Source: Xanthobacter tagetidis
GTDB lineage: Bacteria; Pseudomonadota; Alphaproteobacteria; Rhizobiales; Xanthobacteraceae
Length of the DNA: 64,000 nt
Direction: 5' to 3'
Assembly: GCF_003667445.1 (NCBI RefSeq)
Contig: NZ_RCTF01000001.1
Location: forward strand, 496,001 to 560,000
The translations under genes and the position numbers were made by a program. Positions 41,711 through 50,984 of the stretch are shown piece after piece. The notes below the pieces were generated by a model, which saw only the letters and a list, made by a program, of their open reading frames with translations, had not been told where the DNA came from and searched no databases. The stretch's first letter is position 1. Each line of letters begins with the position of its first letter.

Positions 41711-42697
41711 ATGATGCTCGCGCTTCCCGACAGTTTCGCCCGCACCCAGGCGCTCTATGAGAAGGTCCGCCGCGTGGTGCCGCCCACCGACTGGGCGCTG
41801 TTCGCCGACGACGTGGAGGCGATCTGGCGCCTGAAGCGCGAACGCAATGCGGTGATCCTCGCCCACAACTACCAGACCCCGGAAATCTTCCACGGCGTCG
41901 CCGACATCGTCGGCGACAGCCTGGCTCTGGCGCGCGAGGCGGTGACGGCAGAAGCCGACGTGATCGTGCTCGCCGGCGTCTACTTCATGGCCGAGACGGC
42001 GAAGCTGCTGAACCCGTCCAAGACGGTGCTGATCCCGGACGCCGGGGCCGGCTGCTCGCTCGCCGATTCCATCACCCCCGCCGACGTCCGCCTGATGCGG
42101 CTCGCCCATCCCGGCGTGCCGGTGATCGCCTATGTCAACACGTCCGCCGCAGTGAAGGCGGAAGTGGACATCTGCTGCACCTCGGGCAACGCGAAGAAGA
42201 TCGTGGAAGGCCTCGGCGTGCCGAAGGTCATCATGCTGCCGGACCAGTACCTGGCGAAGAACGTCGCGGCCGAGACCGACGTCGAGATCATCGCCTGGGC
42301 CGGCCAGTGCGAGGTCCACGAGCGCTTCACCGCGCAGGACGTGCGCGAATTGCGCGCCGGCCATCCGGGCGTCACCGTGCTGGTGCATCCCGAATGCCCG
42401 CCGGACGTGGTGGCGGAGGCCGATTTCGCCGGCTCCACCGCCGCCATGGCCGACTTCGTGGGCGACAGGCGCCCGGCGCGCGTGGTGCTGCTCACCGAAT
42501 GCTCCATGAGCGACAACGTCGCCGTGAAGTATCCCGACATCGACTTCGTGCGCCCCTGCAACCTCTGCCCGCACATGAAGAAGATCACGCTCAAGAACAT
42601 CCGCGCGGCGCTGGAGGACAATCTCCACGAGGTCACCATCGACCCCGCGCTCGCCGAGCGCGCCCGCGCCTCGGTCACGCGGATGCTGGCGCTGTGA
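41711..42697 (+). CDS. nadA: quinolinate synthase
   Basis: Condenses iminoaspartate with DHAP to quinolinate using a [4Fe-4S] cluster. 328 residues. Three-fold repeat features: ILAHNYQTPEIF, DICCTSGNAKKIV, HPECPPDV, LTECSMSDNV and FVRPCNLCPHMKKITL; cluster cysteines are among those in DICC, HPEC and NLCP. I start at ATG 41711 because 41690 falls inside an operator; a second ATG follows at 41714. First gene of nadABC; GTGA overlap with nadB. Confidence 0.95.
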   Translation: MMLALPDSFARTQALYEKVRRVVPPTDWALFADDVEAIWRLKRERNAVILAHNYQTPEIFHGVADIVGDSLALAREAVTAEADVIVLAGVYFMAETAKLLNPSKTVLIPDAGAGCSLADSITPADVRLMRLAHPGVPVIAYVNTSAAVKAEVDICCTSGNAKKIVEGLGVPKVIMLPDQYLAKNVAAETDVEIIAWAGQCEVHERFTAQDVRELRAGHPGVTVLVHPECPPDVVAEADFAGSTAAMADFVGDRRPARVVLLTECSMSDNVAVKYPDIDFVRPCNLCPHMKKITLKNIRAALEDNLHEVTIDPALAERARASVTRMLAL

Positions 42698-44253
42698 CCG
42701 CGGTCGCGGGCGGCGCAGCGTTCGCCGATCTCGCCGGCCGGCCGGTGGTGGTGGGAAGCGGCCTCGCCGGGCTCGCCACCGCTTTGTTCCTCGCACCCGA
42801 AAAGGTGGTGCTGGTCACCAAGGCGCCGCTCGGCGAGCTCGCCTCCAGCCCCTGGGCGCAAGGCGGCCTTGCCGCAGCCCTCGGCGAGGACGACGACGCC
42901 GGACTGCACCTTGAGGACACGCTCGCCGCCGGCGACGGGCTGGTGGACGCGGCCGCCGCGCGGCGCATCCTCTCCCGCGCCAAGGACGCGGTGGCCGACC
43001 TCATGGACCTCGGCGCGCGCTTCGACCGCGACATCCACGGCCGCATCGCGCTCGGGCTGGAGGCGGCCCACAGCCGCCGCCGCATCGCCCATGCGGCGGG
43101 CGACGGCACCGGGCGCGAGCTGGTGCGGGCGCTCGCCGCCGCCGTGCGCCGCACCCCCTCCGTCACGGTGATCGAGCACGCCGAGGCGCGCCGCCTCCTG
43201 GTGGCGGACGGCCGCATCGCCGGCCTGCTGGCGGAAGGCCCGAAGGGCGGCTTCGTGCTGGAGACCGCGCGCGTCGCGCTCGCCACCGGAGGCCTCGGCG
43301 GGCTGTTCGCCGACACCACCAATCCCCCCGCCTCCTTCGGCCAGGGCCTCGCCCTCGCTGCGCGCGCAGGCGCGGTGCTGCGCGACATGGAGATGGTGCA
43401 GTTCCATCCCACCGCTCTGGCGGTGGGCCGCGCCGGTTCGGGCGGCCTGCCGCTGGTCAGCGAGGCGGTGCGCGGGGAAGGCGCGCTCTTGGTGAACGAC
43501 CACGGCGAACGCTTCCTCGCCGGCACGCCCGGCGCCGAACTGGCGCCGCGCGACGTGGTGGCCCGCGCGGTGTGGGCCGAGCTTGAAGCCGGTCGGCAGG
43601 TCTATCTCGATGCCCGCACCAGCCTCGGGCCGCGCTTCGCGGCGCGCTTTCCCGCCGTGGCCGCCTTGTGCCAGGCGTCGGGGCTCGACCCGGCGCGCGA
43701 CCTCCTGCCGATCCGTCCCGCGGCGCACTACCATATGGGCGGCGTCGAGGTGGACGGCGCCGGCCGCAGCTCGGTTCCCGGGCTGTGGGCGGTGGGCGAG
43801 GTCGCCTCCACCGGGCTCCACGGCGCCAACCGGCTCGCCAGCAATTCGCTGCTGGAGGCGGTGGTGTGCGCCCGCGAGGCGGCAACGAGCATGGCCAGTG
43901 CCCCCGCTTCGGCGCCGCGGCCACGCCCGGAACCGGCGGCCGCGCCCCGGCCCGGCGCCGAAGCCGTGCGGCCCGTCCTGTCGCGCCATCTCGGCGTGGC
44001 GCGCGACGGCGACGGCCTCGCCTGCGCCGCCGCGCGTCTGCTGCCGCTCGCCGAGAGTGCGGGTCCGGACTGCGATGCCGCGCTCGTCGGCCTCGTCATG
44101 GCGCTCGCCGGCCTGGAGCGGCGCGAAAGCCGCGGCGCCCACTGGCGCACCGATCACCTCCGCCGCGCCGCGGAGGCGCGCCATACCCGCCTCACCCTCG
44201 ATGCCGCCCTGAGCGCCGCCCGCGCCCACGCCGCGCTCGCGCTCTCGCACTGA
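42694..44253 (+). CDS. nadB: L-aspartate oxidase
   Basis: FAD enzyme oxidising L-aspartate to iminoaspartate for NadA. 519 residues. FAD site VVVGSGLAGLATALFLA, SSPWAQGGLAAALG, the flavin-contact region MEMVQFHPTAL, catalytic segment HYHMGGVEVDGAGRSSVPGLWAVGEVASTGLHGANRLASNSLLEA, then a helical C-terminal domain after an Ala/Pro-rich linker (SAPASAPRPRPEPAAAPRP). GTG start at 42694 overlaps the nadA stop; no ATG is near. Confidence 0.95.
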   Translation: MTAVAGGAAFADLAGRPVVVGSGLAGLATALFLAPEKVVLVTKAPLGELASSPWAQGGLAAALGEDDDAGLHLEDTLAAGDGLVDAAAARRILSRAKDAVADLMDLGARFDRDIHGRIALGLEAAHSRRRIAHAAGDGTGRELVRALAAAVRRTPSVTVIEHAEARRLLVADGRIAGLLAEGPKGGFVLETARVALATGGLGGLFADTTNPPASFGQGLALAARAGAVLRDMEMVQFHPTALAVGRAGSGGLPLVSEAVRGEGALLVNDHGERFLAGTPGAELAPRDVVARAVWAELEAGRQVYLDARTSLGPRFAARFPAVAALCQASGLDPARDLLPIRPAAHYHMGGVEVDGAGRSSVPGLWAVGEVASTGLHGANRLASNSLLEAVVCAREAATSMASAPASAPRPRPEPAAAPRPGAEAVRPVLSRHLGVARDGDGLACAAARLLPLAESAGPDCDAALVGLVMALAGLERRESRGAHWRTDHLRRAAEARHTRLTLDAALSAARAHAALALSH

Positions 44254-44265
44254 AGGCCTGCCGCC

Positions 44266-45162
44266 ATGAACGCCCACATGAATGCCCATATCACCGCCCC
44301 CCTCGCCTCCCGCACGCTCTCCCCGCTCCCCGCCATCATGGTCGAGCCGATCGTGCGCATGGCGCTGCTGGAGGATCTCGGCCGCGCCGGCGACCTCACC
44401 TCAGATGCCGTGGTGCCCGCCGGCGCGCGCGCCCGCGCCGAGCTGCGCGCCCGGCAGGCGGGCGTGCTCGCCGGCCTCGACGCCGCCCGCCTCGCCTTCA
44501 CGCTGATGGATGACGCAGTCGCCTTCACCCCCGCCACGCGCGACGGCGACGCGCTGGCGCCGGGCGCGCTGGTCGCGACCGTGGAGGGGCCGGCGCGCGC
44601 CATCCTCACCGCCGAGCGCACCGCGCTGAACCTCTTGTGCCGCCTTTCGGGCATCGCCAGCGCCACCGCCGGGCTGGTGGAGGCGGTGAAGGGCCACAAG
44701 GCGGCCATCGCCTGCACCCGCAAGACCACGCCCGGCCTGCGCGCGCTGGAGAAATACGCGGTGCGCGCCGGCGGCGGCTCCAACCACCGCTTCGGCCTCG
44801 ACGACGCGGTGCTGGTGAAGGACAACCACATCGCCATCGCCGGCGGCATCCGCCCCGCTTATGAGCGCCTGCGCGCCCAGGTGGGCCACATGGTGAAGAT
44901 CGAGATCGAGGTGGACACCCTCGCCCAGCTCGAAGAGCTGCTTCCGCTCAAGGTGGACGCGGTTCTGCTCGACAACATGACGCCCGAGACGCTGGCGCAG
45001 GCGGTGAAGATGGTGGACGGCCGCATGCTCACCGAGGCCTCCGGCCGGGTGACCCGCGAGAGCGCCCCGGCCATTGCCGCCAGCGGGGTGGACCTGATCT
45101 CGGTGGGCTGGCTCACCCACAGCGCGCCGATCCTCGACCTCGGGCTCGACTTCGCGGATTGA
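44266..45162 (+). CDS. nadC: nicotinate-nucleotide pyrophosphorylase (quinolinate PRTase)
   Basis: Converts quinolinate and PRPP to nicotinate mononucleotide, CO2 and PPi. 298 residues. [76 protein letters not shown] (catalytic basic residues) and VDAVLLDNM are diagnostic. It is 12 bp after nadB, completing nadQ-nadABC. ATG codons at 44266, 44278 and 44338 are possible; the first has the best spacing from nadB. Confidence 0.95.
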   Translation: MNAHMNAHITAPLASRTLSPLPAIMVEPIVRMALLEDLGRAGDLTSDAVVPAGARARAELRARQAGVLAGLDAARLAFTLMDDAVAFTPATRDGDALAPGALVATVEGPARAILTAERTALNLLCRLSGIASATAGLVEAVKGHKAAIACTRKTTPGLRALEKYAVRAGGGSNHRFGLDDAVLVKDNHIAIAGGIRPAYERLRAQVGHMVKIEIEVDTLAQLEELLPLKVDAVLLDNMTPETLAQAVKMVDGRMLTEASGRVTRESAPAIAASGVDLISVGWLTHSAPILDLGLDFAD

Positions 45163-45277
45163 GGGCACGGCGGACCGGGTGCACTTGATCCAGTCGGTTG
45201 CCTTCGGTGGGTGCTTCCCTAAAGTCGCCCGGTCCAATGCGCCGAACCGGCGCGGTACCGCCCCGGAGGGAGACGAC

Positions 45278-46111
45278 ATGCTCAAGCGCATCCTGGTTCT
45301 GCTCGGCGAATCGGCCCCCTCGGTGGCGGCGCGCGCCTTTGCCTTCCGCCAGGCGCGGTCGAGCGGGGCGAGCCTGTCGGGCCTCGCCGGCATCGACCTC
45401 GCCGCGCTGCGCTTGCCCACCCTCGGCCGGGCCGGCACCGCCTCCTTCCAGATCAAGCTGGAGCAGGGCATGCGCGCGGATGCCGATGCCGGGCAGGTGC
45501 GCCTCCATGCGGCCTTCGAGGCCGAATGCGCCCGCAACGGGATGCCGCTGGACTGGCTCTCCTTCGAGGGCGATCCCATGGAGGCGCTGGTGGCCGCTTC
45601 CGAGACCCGCGACATGCTGGTGACCGGCAGCGACACCGCATTCCAGGGCACGCTCTCCACGCCGCTTCCCGACCTGCTCTCATCGCTCCTCGCCAAGACG
45701 CCGCGACCGGTGGTGGTCTGCGGCGACGAGGCGACGGAAGGTGTGGGGAACCTGATCGCCTATGACGGCAGCCTGCCGGCCATGCGGGCGCTGCAGATGT
45801 TCGTGCTGCTCGGCACCGGCCGCGGCCAGCCGGCGCAGGTGGTGAGCATCGATCCGAGCCGCGAGCAGGCGGCCCGGATGGCGGTCGCCGCCGGCGCCTA
45901 TCTGCGCGCCCACGGCTATGAGGCGAGCGAACTGCCGCTGGCGACCCGCGCCGACCCCTCCGAGGTGCTGCGGCTGGAGGCGGAGGCGCACAAGGCCAAC
46001 ACCCTGGTCATGGGCAGCTACGGCCGTCACGGGCTGAAGGAGATGCTGTTCGGCTCCAGCACCGTGAAGCTGGTGGAGAACCCGCCCTGCCCGCTGTTCA
46101 TCTATCACTGA
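45278..46111 (+). CDS. universal stress protein, tandem-domain type
   Basis: A 277-residue UspA-family protein, long enough for two Usp domains. Only the second shows a full nucleotide-binding end, VMGSYGRHGLKEMLFGSSTVKLVE (G-x2-G-x9-G-S/T), so it is probably the ATP-binding one; the first (MLKRILVLLGESAPS) looks degenerate. Single gene; GGAGGGAG lies before ATG 45278. Stress or growth-arrest role by family only. Confidence 0.85.
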   Translation: MLKRILVLLGESAPSVAARAFAFRQARSSGASLSGLAGIDLAALRLPTLGRAGTASFQIKLEQGMRADADAGQVRLHAAFEAECARNGMPLDWLSFEGDPMEALVAASETRDMLVTGSDTAFQGTLSTPLPDLLSSLLAKTPRPVVVCGDEATEGVGNLIAYDGSLPAMRALQMFVLLGTGRGQPAQVVSIDPSREQAARMAVAAGAYLRAHGYEASELPLATRADPSEVLRLEAEAHKANTLVMGSYGRHGLKEMLFGSSTVKLVENPPCPLFIYH

Positions 46112-46340
46112 CGGCCGCGGCGCAGGACGCCCCGCGCGCAGAAGCGACGCGGGCCGGAATGCCCGGCCTCCCGGCCCGTTGCCCGCTTGACGCCTGCGCG
46201 CGCCATATCTCCCGACGGACCACGCGGCCCCGGCAGGGGCTTTGCATCGGCGCGAACCCGTGCGAAGCAGGGGCATTGATGTCCGGGTGCCGCCCGGCCC
46301 GCCTTATTGCCAGCACGGCGGCAGCCCGAGGGAGACGACG

Positions 46341-47456
46341 ATGCCCGACGTGACCGAAGACCTCGTGCGCAGCGCCCTCGCCAAGGTGCGCACGCCCGAA
46401 GGCGTGCCGCTTTCCGCCTCGCCGGCGCTCGCCGGCATCGTGGTCACCAGCGGCAAGGTCTATCTGTCGATCAATATCGACGAGGCCCAGGCGCGGGCGT
46501 GGGAAAACGTGCGCGGGGAGGCCGAGGCGGCGGCGCGCAGCGTGCCCGGCGTGACCTCGGCTCTGGTGGCGCTCACTGCCGAGCGCAAGGCCGCGGCCCG
46601 CCCCGGCCCGCCGCCGCCCGCTCCCGGCGCGCCGGCGCCCGGCCGCGCCATCGAGGTGCCGGGCGTCAAGTCCATCATCGCCGTCGCCTCCGGCAAGGGC
46701 GGCGTCGGCAAGTCGACGCTCTCCATCAACCTCGCGCTCGGCCTGCGCGACCTCGGCCTGAAGGTCGGCCTGCTCGACGCCGACATCTACGGCCCCTCGG
46801 TGCCGCGTCTGTCGGGAGTCGCCCAGAAGCCCGAGCTGGTGGACGGCAAGACCATGCTGCCGCTGGAGAATTTCGGGCTCCAGCTGATGTCCATCGGGTT
46901 CCTCGTGGAGGAGGAGACGCCGATGATCTGGCGTGGGCCCATGGTCATGTCCGCCATCTCGCAGATGCTGCGCGAGGTGAAGTGGGGGCCGCTCGACGTG
47001 CTGGTGGTGGACATGCCGCCCGGCACCGGCGATGCCCAGCTCACCATGGCGCAGCAGGTGAACCTCACCGGCGCGGTGATCGTCTCCACGCCCCAGGACC
47101 TCGCCTTGATCGACGCCCGGCGCGGCGTCGCCATGTTCCAGCGCGTGAACGTGCCGATCCTCGGCGTGGTGGAGAACATGGCCTATTTCGTGTGCCCGCA
47201 CTGCGGCGGGCGCTCGGAGATCTTCGGCCATGGCGGCGCGCACCAGGAGGCGGACAAGCTCGGCGTGCCGTTCCTCGGCGAGATCCCGCTGCACATGCGC
47301 ATCCGCGAGATGTCGGATGCCGGCCTGCCGGTGCTGGTGGCGGACCCGCAGAGCGCCGAGGCCGGCGCCTACCGCGCGGTGGCGCGCGAGGTGAAGGCGG
47401 CGATCGAGCGCGCCAGCGGATCGGCCCGCAAGGCTCCCCGCATCGTGATCGAATAG
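46341..47456 (+). CDS. Mrp/ApbC-type Fe-S cluster carrier ATPase
   Basis: A 371-residue P-loop NTPase. N-terminal DUF59/MIP18-like domain (VTEDLVRSALAKVRTPEG...GVTSALVALTAER), a Pro-rich linker, then the deviant Walker A SGKGGVGKSTLS, LLDADIYGPSVPRL, VVDMPPGTGDAQL and the cluster-binding CPHC near residue 290. It transfers [4Fe-4S] clusters to apo-enzymes; NadA nearby is a typical client. Start ATG 46341 has GGGAGACGACG upstream. Monocistronic. Confidence 0.93.
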   Translation: MPDVTEDLVRSALAKVRTPEGVPLSASPALAGIVVTSGKVYLSINIDEAQARAWENVRGEAEAAARSVPGVTSALVALTAERKAAARPGPPPPAPGAPAPGRAIEVPGVKSIIAVASGKGGVGKSTLSINLALGLRDLGLKVGLLDADIYGPSVPRLSGVAQKPELVDGKTMLPLENFGLQLMSIGFLVEEETPMIWRGPMVMSAISQMLREVKWGPLDVLVVDMPPGTGDAQLTMAQQVNLTGAVIVSTPQDLALIDARRGVAMFQRVNVPILGVVENMAYFVCPHCGGRSEIFGHGGAHQEADKLGVPFLGEIPLHMRIREMSDAGLPVLVADPQSAEAGAYRAVAREVKAAIERASGSARKAPRIVIE

Positions 47457-47603
47457 GCGCAGCGGGCGCGCCTCTACGACTAAGGTTGTACCGGCACGCA
47501 TGCTTCCCTATCGGGGACGGGCGCACTAGAAGTGTGGGATGCCGCCCGCCCGCGCGTCCTGCGCCCGCGTGCGCGGCCAAAATCGTCTAGGGAGCCTCCC
47601 TTC

Positions 47604-48692
47604 ATGAAACGCCGTGAATTCCTCACCGCCGCCACCGCGGGCGTCGCCGCTTCCTCGGTCGCCATGCCCGCCATCGCGCAGTCCGCGCCGGAAGTGAAGT
47701 GGCGCTGCACCTCGTCCTTCCCGAAGTCGCTCGACACCATCTACGGCGCCGCCGAGCTGATGGCGAAGACCGTCTCCGAGCTGACCGACGGCAAGTTCCA
47801 GATCCGCGTGTTCGCGGCGGGCGAGATCGTGCCCGGCCTGCAGGCGCTGGACGCGACGCAGAACAACACCGTCGAGATGTGCCACTCGGCGTCCTATTAT
47901 TACGTCGGCAAGGACCCCACCTTCGGCATGGGAACCGCCATCCCGTTCGCCCTGAACACCCGGCAGATGAATGCCTGGTTCCTGTTCGGCAACGGCCTGA
48001 CGCTGATGAACGAGTTCTACAAGGACTACAACGTCACCATGCTGCCGGGCGGCAACACCGGCGGGCAGATGGGCGGCTGGTTCCGCAAGGAGATCAAGAC
48101 CGTCGCCGACCTCAACGGCCTGAAGATGCGCATCGCCGGCATGGGCGGCCAGGTGATGGCCAAGCTCGGCGTGGTGCCGCAGCAGCTCGCCGGCGGCGAC
48201 ATCTACCCGGCGCTGGAGAAGGGCACCATCGACGCCGCCGAGTGGGTCGGCCCCTATGACGACGAGAAGCTCGGCCTCTTCAAGGTGGCCAAGTATTACT
48301 ACTATCCCGGCTGGTGGGAAGGCTGCGCGGCCCTCAACTTCTTCTTCAACACCGCGCAGTGGAACAGCTTGCCGCCGCTCTACCAGCACGCCCTCACCGC
48401 CGCCTGCGCGCGCGCCAACGAGAGCATGCTGGCGAGCTACGACGCCAAGAACCCGGTTGCCATCCAGAGCCTCGTGAAGAGCGGCACCCAGCTGCGCCGC
48501 TATCCCAATGACGTGATGGACGCGGCCTACAAGGCGTCGCACGAGATCTACGAGAAGCTGTCGACCGAGAACCCCAAGTTCGGCAAGGTGTGGAACGACC
48601 TCAAGGCATTCCGCAACAACGCCTACACCTGGTGGCAGATCGCCGAGTTCAACTACGACGACTACATGGTGCGCGCCCGCTCGCGCGGCTGA
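47604..48692 (+). CDS. TRAP transporter substrate-binding protein, TakP-like
   Basis: A 362-residue DctP-family periplasmic protein. MKRREFLTAATAGVAASSVAMPAIAQ is a signal with RRxFL, so Tat export is possible. VKWRCTSSFPKSLDTIYGAAELMAKTVSELTDGKFQIRVF and the Tyr/Trp-rich ligand region resemble Rhodobacter sphaeroides TakP, which binds 2-oxo acids such as pyruvate as a dimer. No DctQ or DctM gene is next to it, so its membrane partners are elsewhere. Start ATG 47604 follows GGGAGCCTCCC. A perfect hairpin follows the stop. Confidence 0.88.
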   Translation: MKRREFLTAATAGVAASSVAMPAIAQSAPEVKWRCTSSFPKSLDTIYGAAELMAKTVSELTDGKFQIRVFAAGEIVPGLQALDATQNNTVEMCHSASYYYVGKDPTFGMGTAIPFALNTRQMNAWFLFGNGLTLMNEFYKDYNVTMLPGGNTGGQMGGWFRKEIKTVADLNGLKMRIAGMGGQVMAKLGVVPQQLAGGDIYPALEKGTIDAAEWVGPYDDEKLGLFKVAKYYYYPGWWEGCAALNFFFNTAQWNSLPPLYQHALTAACARANESMLASYDAKNPVAIQSLVKSGTQLRRYPNDVMDAAYKASHEIYEKLSTENPKFGKVWNDLKAFRNNAYTWWQIAEFNYDDYMVRARSRG

Positions 48693-48713
48693 CGCCCCTG
48701 ACCGCACGCGTCG

Positions 48714-48750
48714 AAGCGGCCCCGGAGCACGTGCTCCGGGGCCGCTTTCG
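48714..48750. terminator. Rho-independent terminator after the TRAP binding-protein gene
   Basis: AAGCGGCCCCGGAGCAC followed at once by its exact complement GTGCTCCGGGGCCGCTT: a 34-bp perfect palindrome ending in TT and then CGTT. It lies between two convergent genes and could end transcription from either side. Confidence 0.85.
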
Positions 48751-48766
48751 TTCCGTCCGCCGCAGG

Positions 48767-49138
48767 TTACGGGCGCGCCTGGTTCTTGCCGCCCTCGATC
48801 GCGCCGCCGCTATGGGCGTCGGGACGCGCGGGGGTCGAGGGGCGCGGGTTGACCGAACCCGTCGGGTTCATGTCCGTCCCGCCGCTGGCGCCCGGCGTCG
48901 CCTGGTTCTTGCCGGCCTCGACGGCACCGCCGGAGTGCCCGCTCGGCCGCTGGGCGGTGTTCGGGATCGGATTGGCCGGCGCGGCGCTCGGATCGACTGC
49001 GCTGCCACCCGGCGTCGCCTGGGTGCGGCCGCCTTCCATCGCCGGTCCGGTGGAGGTGTTGGCATTGGGCTTCGACTGCGCCATGGCCATGCCGGCGCTG
49101 GCGATGAGAACGGTGCCTGCCACGAGAAGACGTTTCAT
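48767..49138 (-). CDS. small secreted repetitive low-complexity protein
   Basis: A 123-residue protein with a clear Sec signal (MKRLLVAGTVLIASAGMAMAQ). The mature part is Gly/Pro/Asn/Thr-rich, with three degenerate repeats around EGGRTQATPG, EAGKNQATPG and EGGKNQARP, each after an SGGA(V/I) or similar. No cysteine and no hydrophobic core: probably disordered in the periplasm or outside the cell. I do not recognise a function. The start is ATG 49138; an upstream ATG at 49174 would spoil the signal peptide. Confidence 0.7.
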   Translation of the reverse strand: MKRLLVAGTVLIASAGMAMAQSKPNANTSTGPAMEGGRTQATPGGSAVDPSAAPANPIPNTAQRPSGHSGGAVEAGKNQATPGASGGTDMNPTGSVNPRPSTPARPDAHSGGAIEGGKNQARP

Positions 49139-49338
49139 TCCTCGGCTCCCTTGCTGGTGATGCATGGTCAACACCGCAGCGGCCGGATGGTTCGCGTGAG
49201 CGCGGCCATGGGCCGGCGCGAGCGGCGCTTGATCCGCGGGCGCCGCGAAACTAGGGTCGCGCCGCGCGTGACCGCGCGCCGGCGCCTGCCGTCCCCGTTT
49301 TGCCGCCGACCTGCCGGCGGACGACCACCGCGAGCACC

Positions 49339-50274
49339 ATGACCGACCCCGCCCTGCCGCCGCACATGCGGCCCGACCGCTCCTTCCAGGCCCTGCTGCT
49401 GACGCTTCAGCGCTTCTGGGCGGACCAGGGCTGCGTCATCCTCCAGCCCTACGACATGGAGGTGGGCGCGGGCACGTTCCATCCGGCGACCACGCTGCGC
49501 GCGCTCGGTCCCCGGCCCTGGAAGGCGGCCTATGTGCAGCCCTCGCGCCGGCCCAAGGACGGGCGATACGGCGAGAACCCCAACCGGCTGCAGCATTATT
49601 ACCAGTTCCAGGTGATCCTGAAGCCGTCGCCCGAGAACCTGCAGGAGCTGTACCTCAAGTCCCTGGAGGCCATCGGCATTGACCTGAGGCTGCACGACGT
49701 GCGCTTCGTGGAGGACGACTGGGAGAGCCCGACGCTGGGCGCCTGGGGCCTCGGCTGGGAGTGCTGGTGCGACGGCATGGAGGTTTCGCAGTTCACCTAT
49801 TTCCAGCAGGTTGCGGGCTTCGAGTGCGCCCCCGTCGCAGGCGAATTGACCTATGGCCTGGAGCGCCTCGCCATGTATGTGCAGGGGGTCGAGAACGTCT
49901 ACGACCTCAATTTCAACGGCCGCGAGGGCGACGAGAAGACCACCTATGGCGACGTCTTCCTCCAGGCCGAGCAGGAATATTCCCGGCACAATTTCGAGGC
50001 GGCGGACACCGACATGCTGTTCGAGCAGTTCCGCATGGCCGAGGCCGCCTGCCGCAAATACCTCGCCTTCGGCGACAAGGGCGACACCCACCAGATGGTG
50101 CTGCCCGCCTACGACCAGTGCATCAAGGCCTCGCACGTCTTCAACCTGCTGGACGCGCGCGGCGTGATCTCCGTCACCGAGCGCCAGAGCTACATCCTGC
50201 GCGTGCGCGAACTGGCCAAGGCCTGCGGCGCCGCCTGGCTGAAGACCGATGCAGGCGGGAGGGAAGCGGCATGA
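49339..50274 (+). CDS. glyQ: glycyl-tRNA synthetase alpha subunit
   Basis: Class II catalytic subunit of the bacterial alpha2beta2 glycyl-tRNA synthetase. 311 residues, normal length. [47 protein letters not shown] is the signature N-terminus; motif 2 region [47 protein letters not shown] is motif 3. Start ATG 49339. It overlaps the cysteine hydrolase gene by ATGA, which separates it from glyS by about 700 bp; the three are probably one operon. Confidence 0.97.
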   Translation: MTDPALPPHMRPDRSFQALLLTLQRFWADQGCVILQPYDMEVGAGTFHPATTLRALGPRPWKAAYVQPSRRPKDGRYGENPNRLQHYYQFQVILKPSPENLQELYLKSLEAIGIDLRLHDVRFVEDDWESPTLGAWGLGWECWCDGMEVSQFTYFQQVAGFECAPVAGELTYGLERLAMYVQGVENVYDLNFNGREGDEKTTYGDVFLQAEQEYSRHNFEAADTDMLFEQFRMAEAACRKYLAFGDKGDTHQMVLPAYDQCIKASHVFNLLDARGVISVTERQSYILRVRELAKACGAAWLKTDAGGREAA

Positions 50275-50873
50275 GCGGCGCCCGCACCCTGCTCCAGATG
50301 GCCGGCGCGCCGGCACGCACGCCGGACCTCGCCCGCGCGGCCCTCGTCGTCATCGACGCCCAGCGCGAATATGTGGATGGCCTCGTGCCGCTCGCCGGCA
50401 TCGCCCCCGCGCTGGACGCACTGGGCCGCGTGCTCCAAGCCGCCCGCGCCGCGGGCGCGCCGGTGATCCATGTGGCCCATCGCGGCAAGGCCGGTTCCGG
50501 CGGGCCGTTCGACCCCGAGGGCCAGGGCTTCGGCTTCGCCGCCCCGGCTCTGCCCGCGCCCGGCGAGGCGGTGGTGGAGAAGGGGCTGCCGAACGCCTTT
50601 GCCGGCACAACCCTCATCGACCTGCTGCGCGCGACCGGCCGCGGCGAGATCGTCTTTGCCGGCTTCATGACCCATATGTGCGTCAGCGCCACGGCGCGGG
50701 CGGCGCTCGACCTCGGCTTCGCCTCGTTCGTCGTCGGCGATGCCTGCGCCACCCGCGCCTTGCCGGACCCGCTGGGCGGCGCCGACATCCCGGCGGAGCA
50801 GGTGCACCGCACGGCGCTCGCCGAGATCGCCGACCGCTTCGCCTTCGTGGTGCGCGCCGACGCCCTGCGCTGA
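50271..50873 (+). CDS. isochorismatase-family cysteine hydrolase
   Basis: A 200-residue cysteine hydrolase. The catalytic Asp-Lys-Cys are in [25 protein letters not shown] and [20 protein letters not shown], and the cis-peptide comes just before Cys. Family substrates include nicotinamide, carbamoyl compounds and isochorismate; nothing here selects one. Insertion between glyQ and glyS is unusual in general, though other alphaproteobacteria place small genes there. ATGA overlap with glyQ fixes the start. Confidence 0.9.
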   Translation: MSGARTLLQMAGAPARTPDLARAALVVIDAQREYVDGLVPLAGIAPALDALGRVLQAARAAGAPVIHVAHRGKAGSGGPFDPEGQGFGFAAPALPAPGEAVVEKGLPNAFAGTTLIDLLRATGRGEIVFAGFMTHMCVSATARAALDLGFASFVVGDACATRALPDPLGGADIPAEQVHRTALAEIADRFAFVVRADALR

Positions 50874-50984
50874 GGGCGGCGGCGCCCTCGACGCGGGGGC
50901 GCAAACGCACTAGAGCACGGCCAGAACCTTTGCCCGCCTGCGCCCCGCGCGCCGGCCCGCCGATAAGGCGACGAGCCCGAGACC

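Noticed and set aside
46112..46340. A riboswitch or small RNA before the Mrp gene
   Set aside because: No recognisable conserved riboswitch core; only GC-rich sequence with weak pairing.
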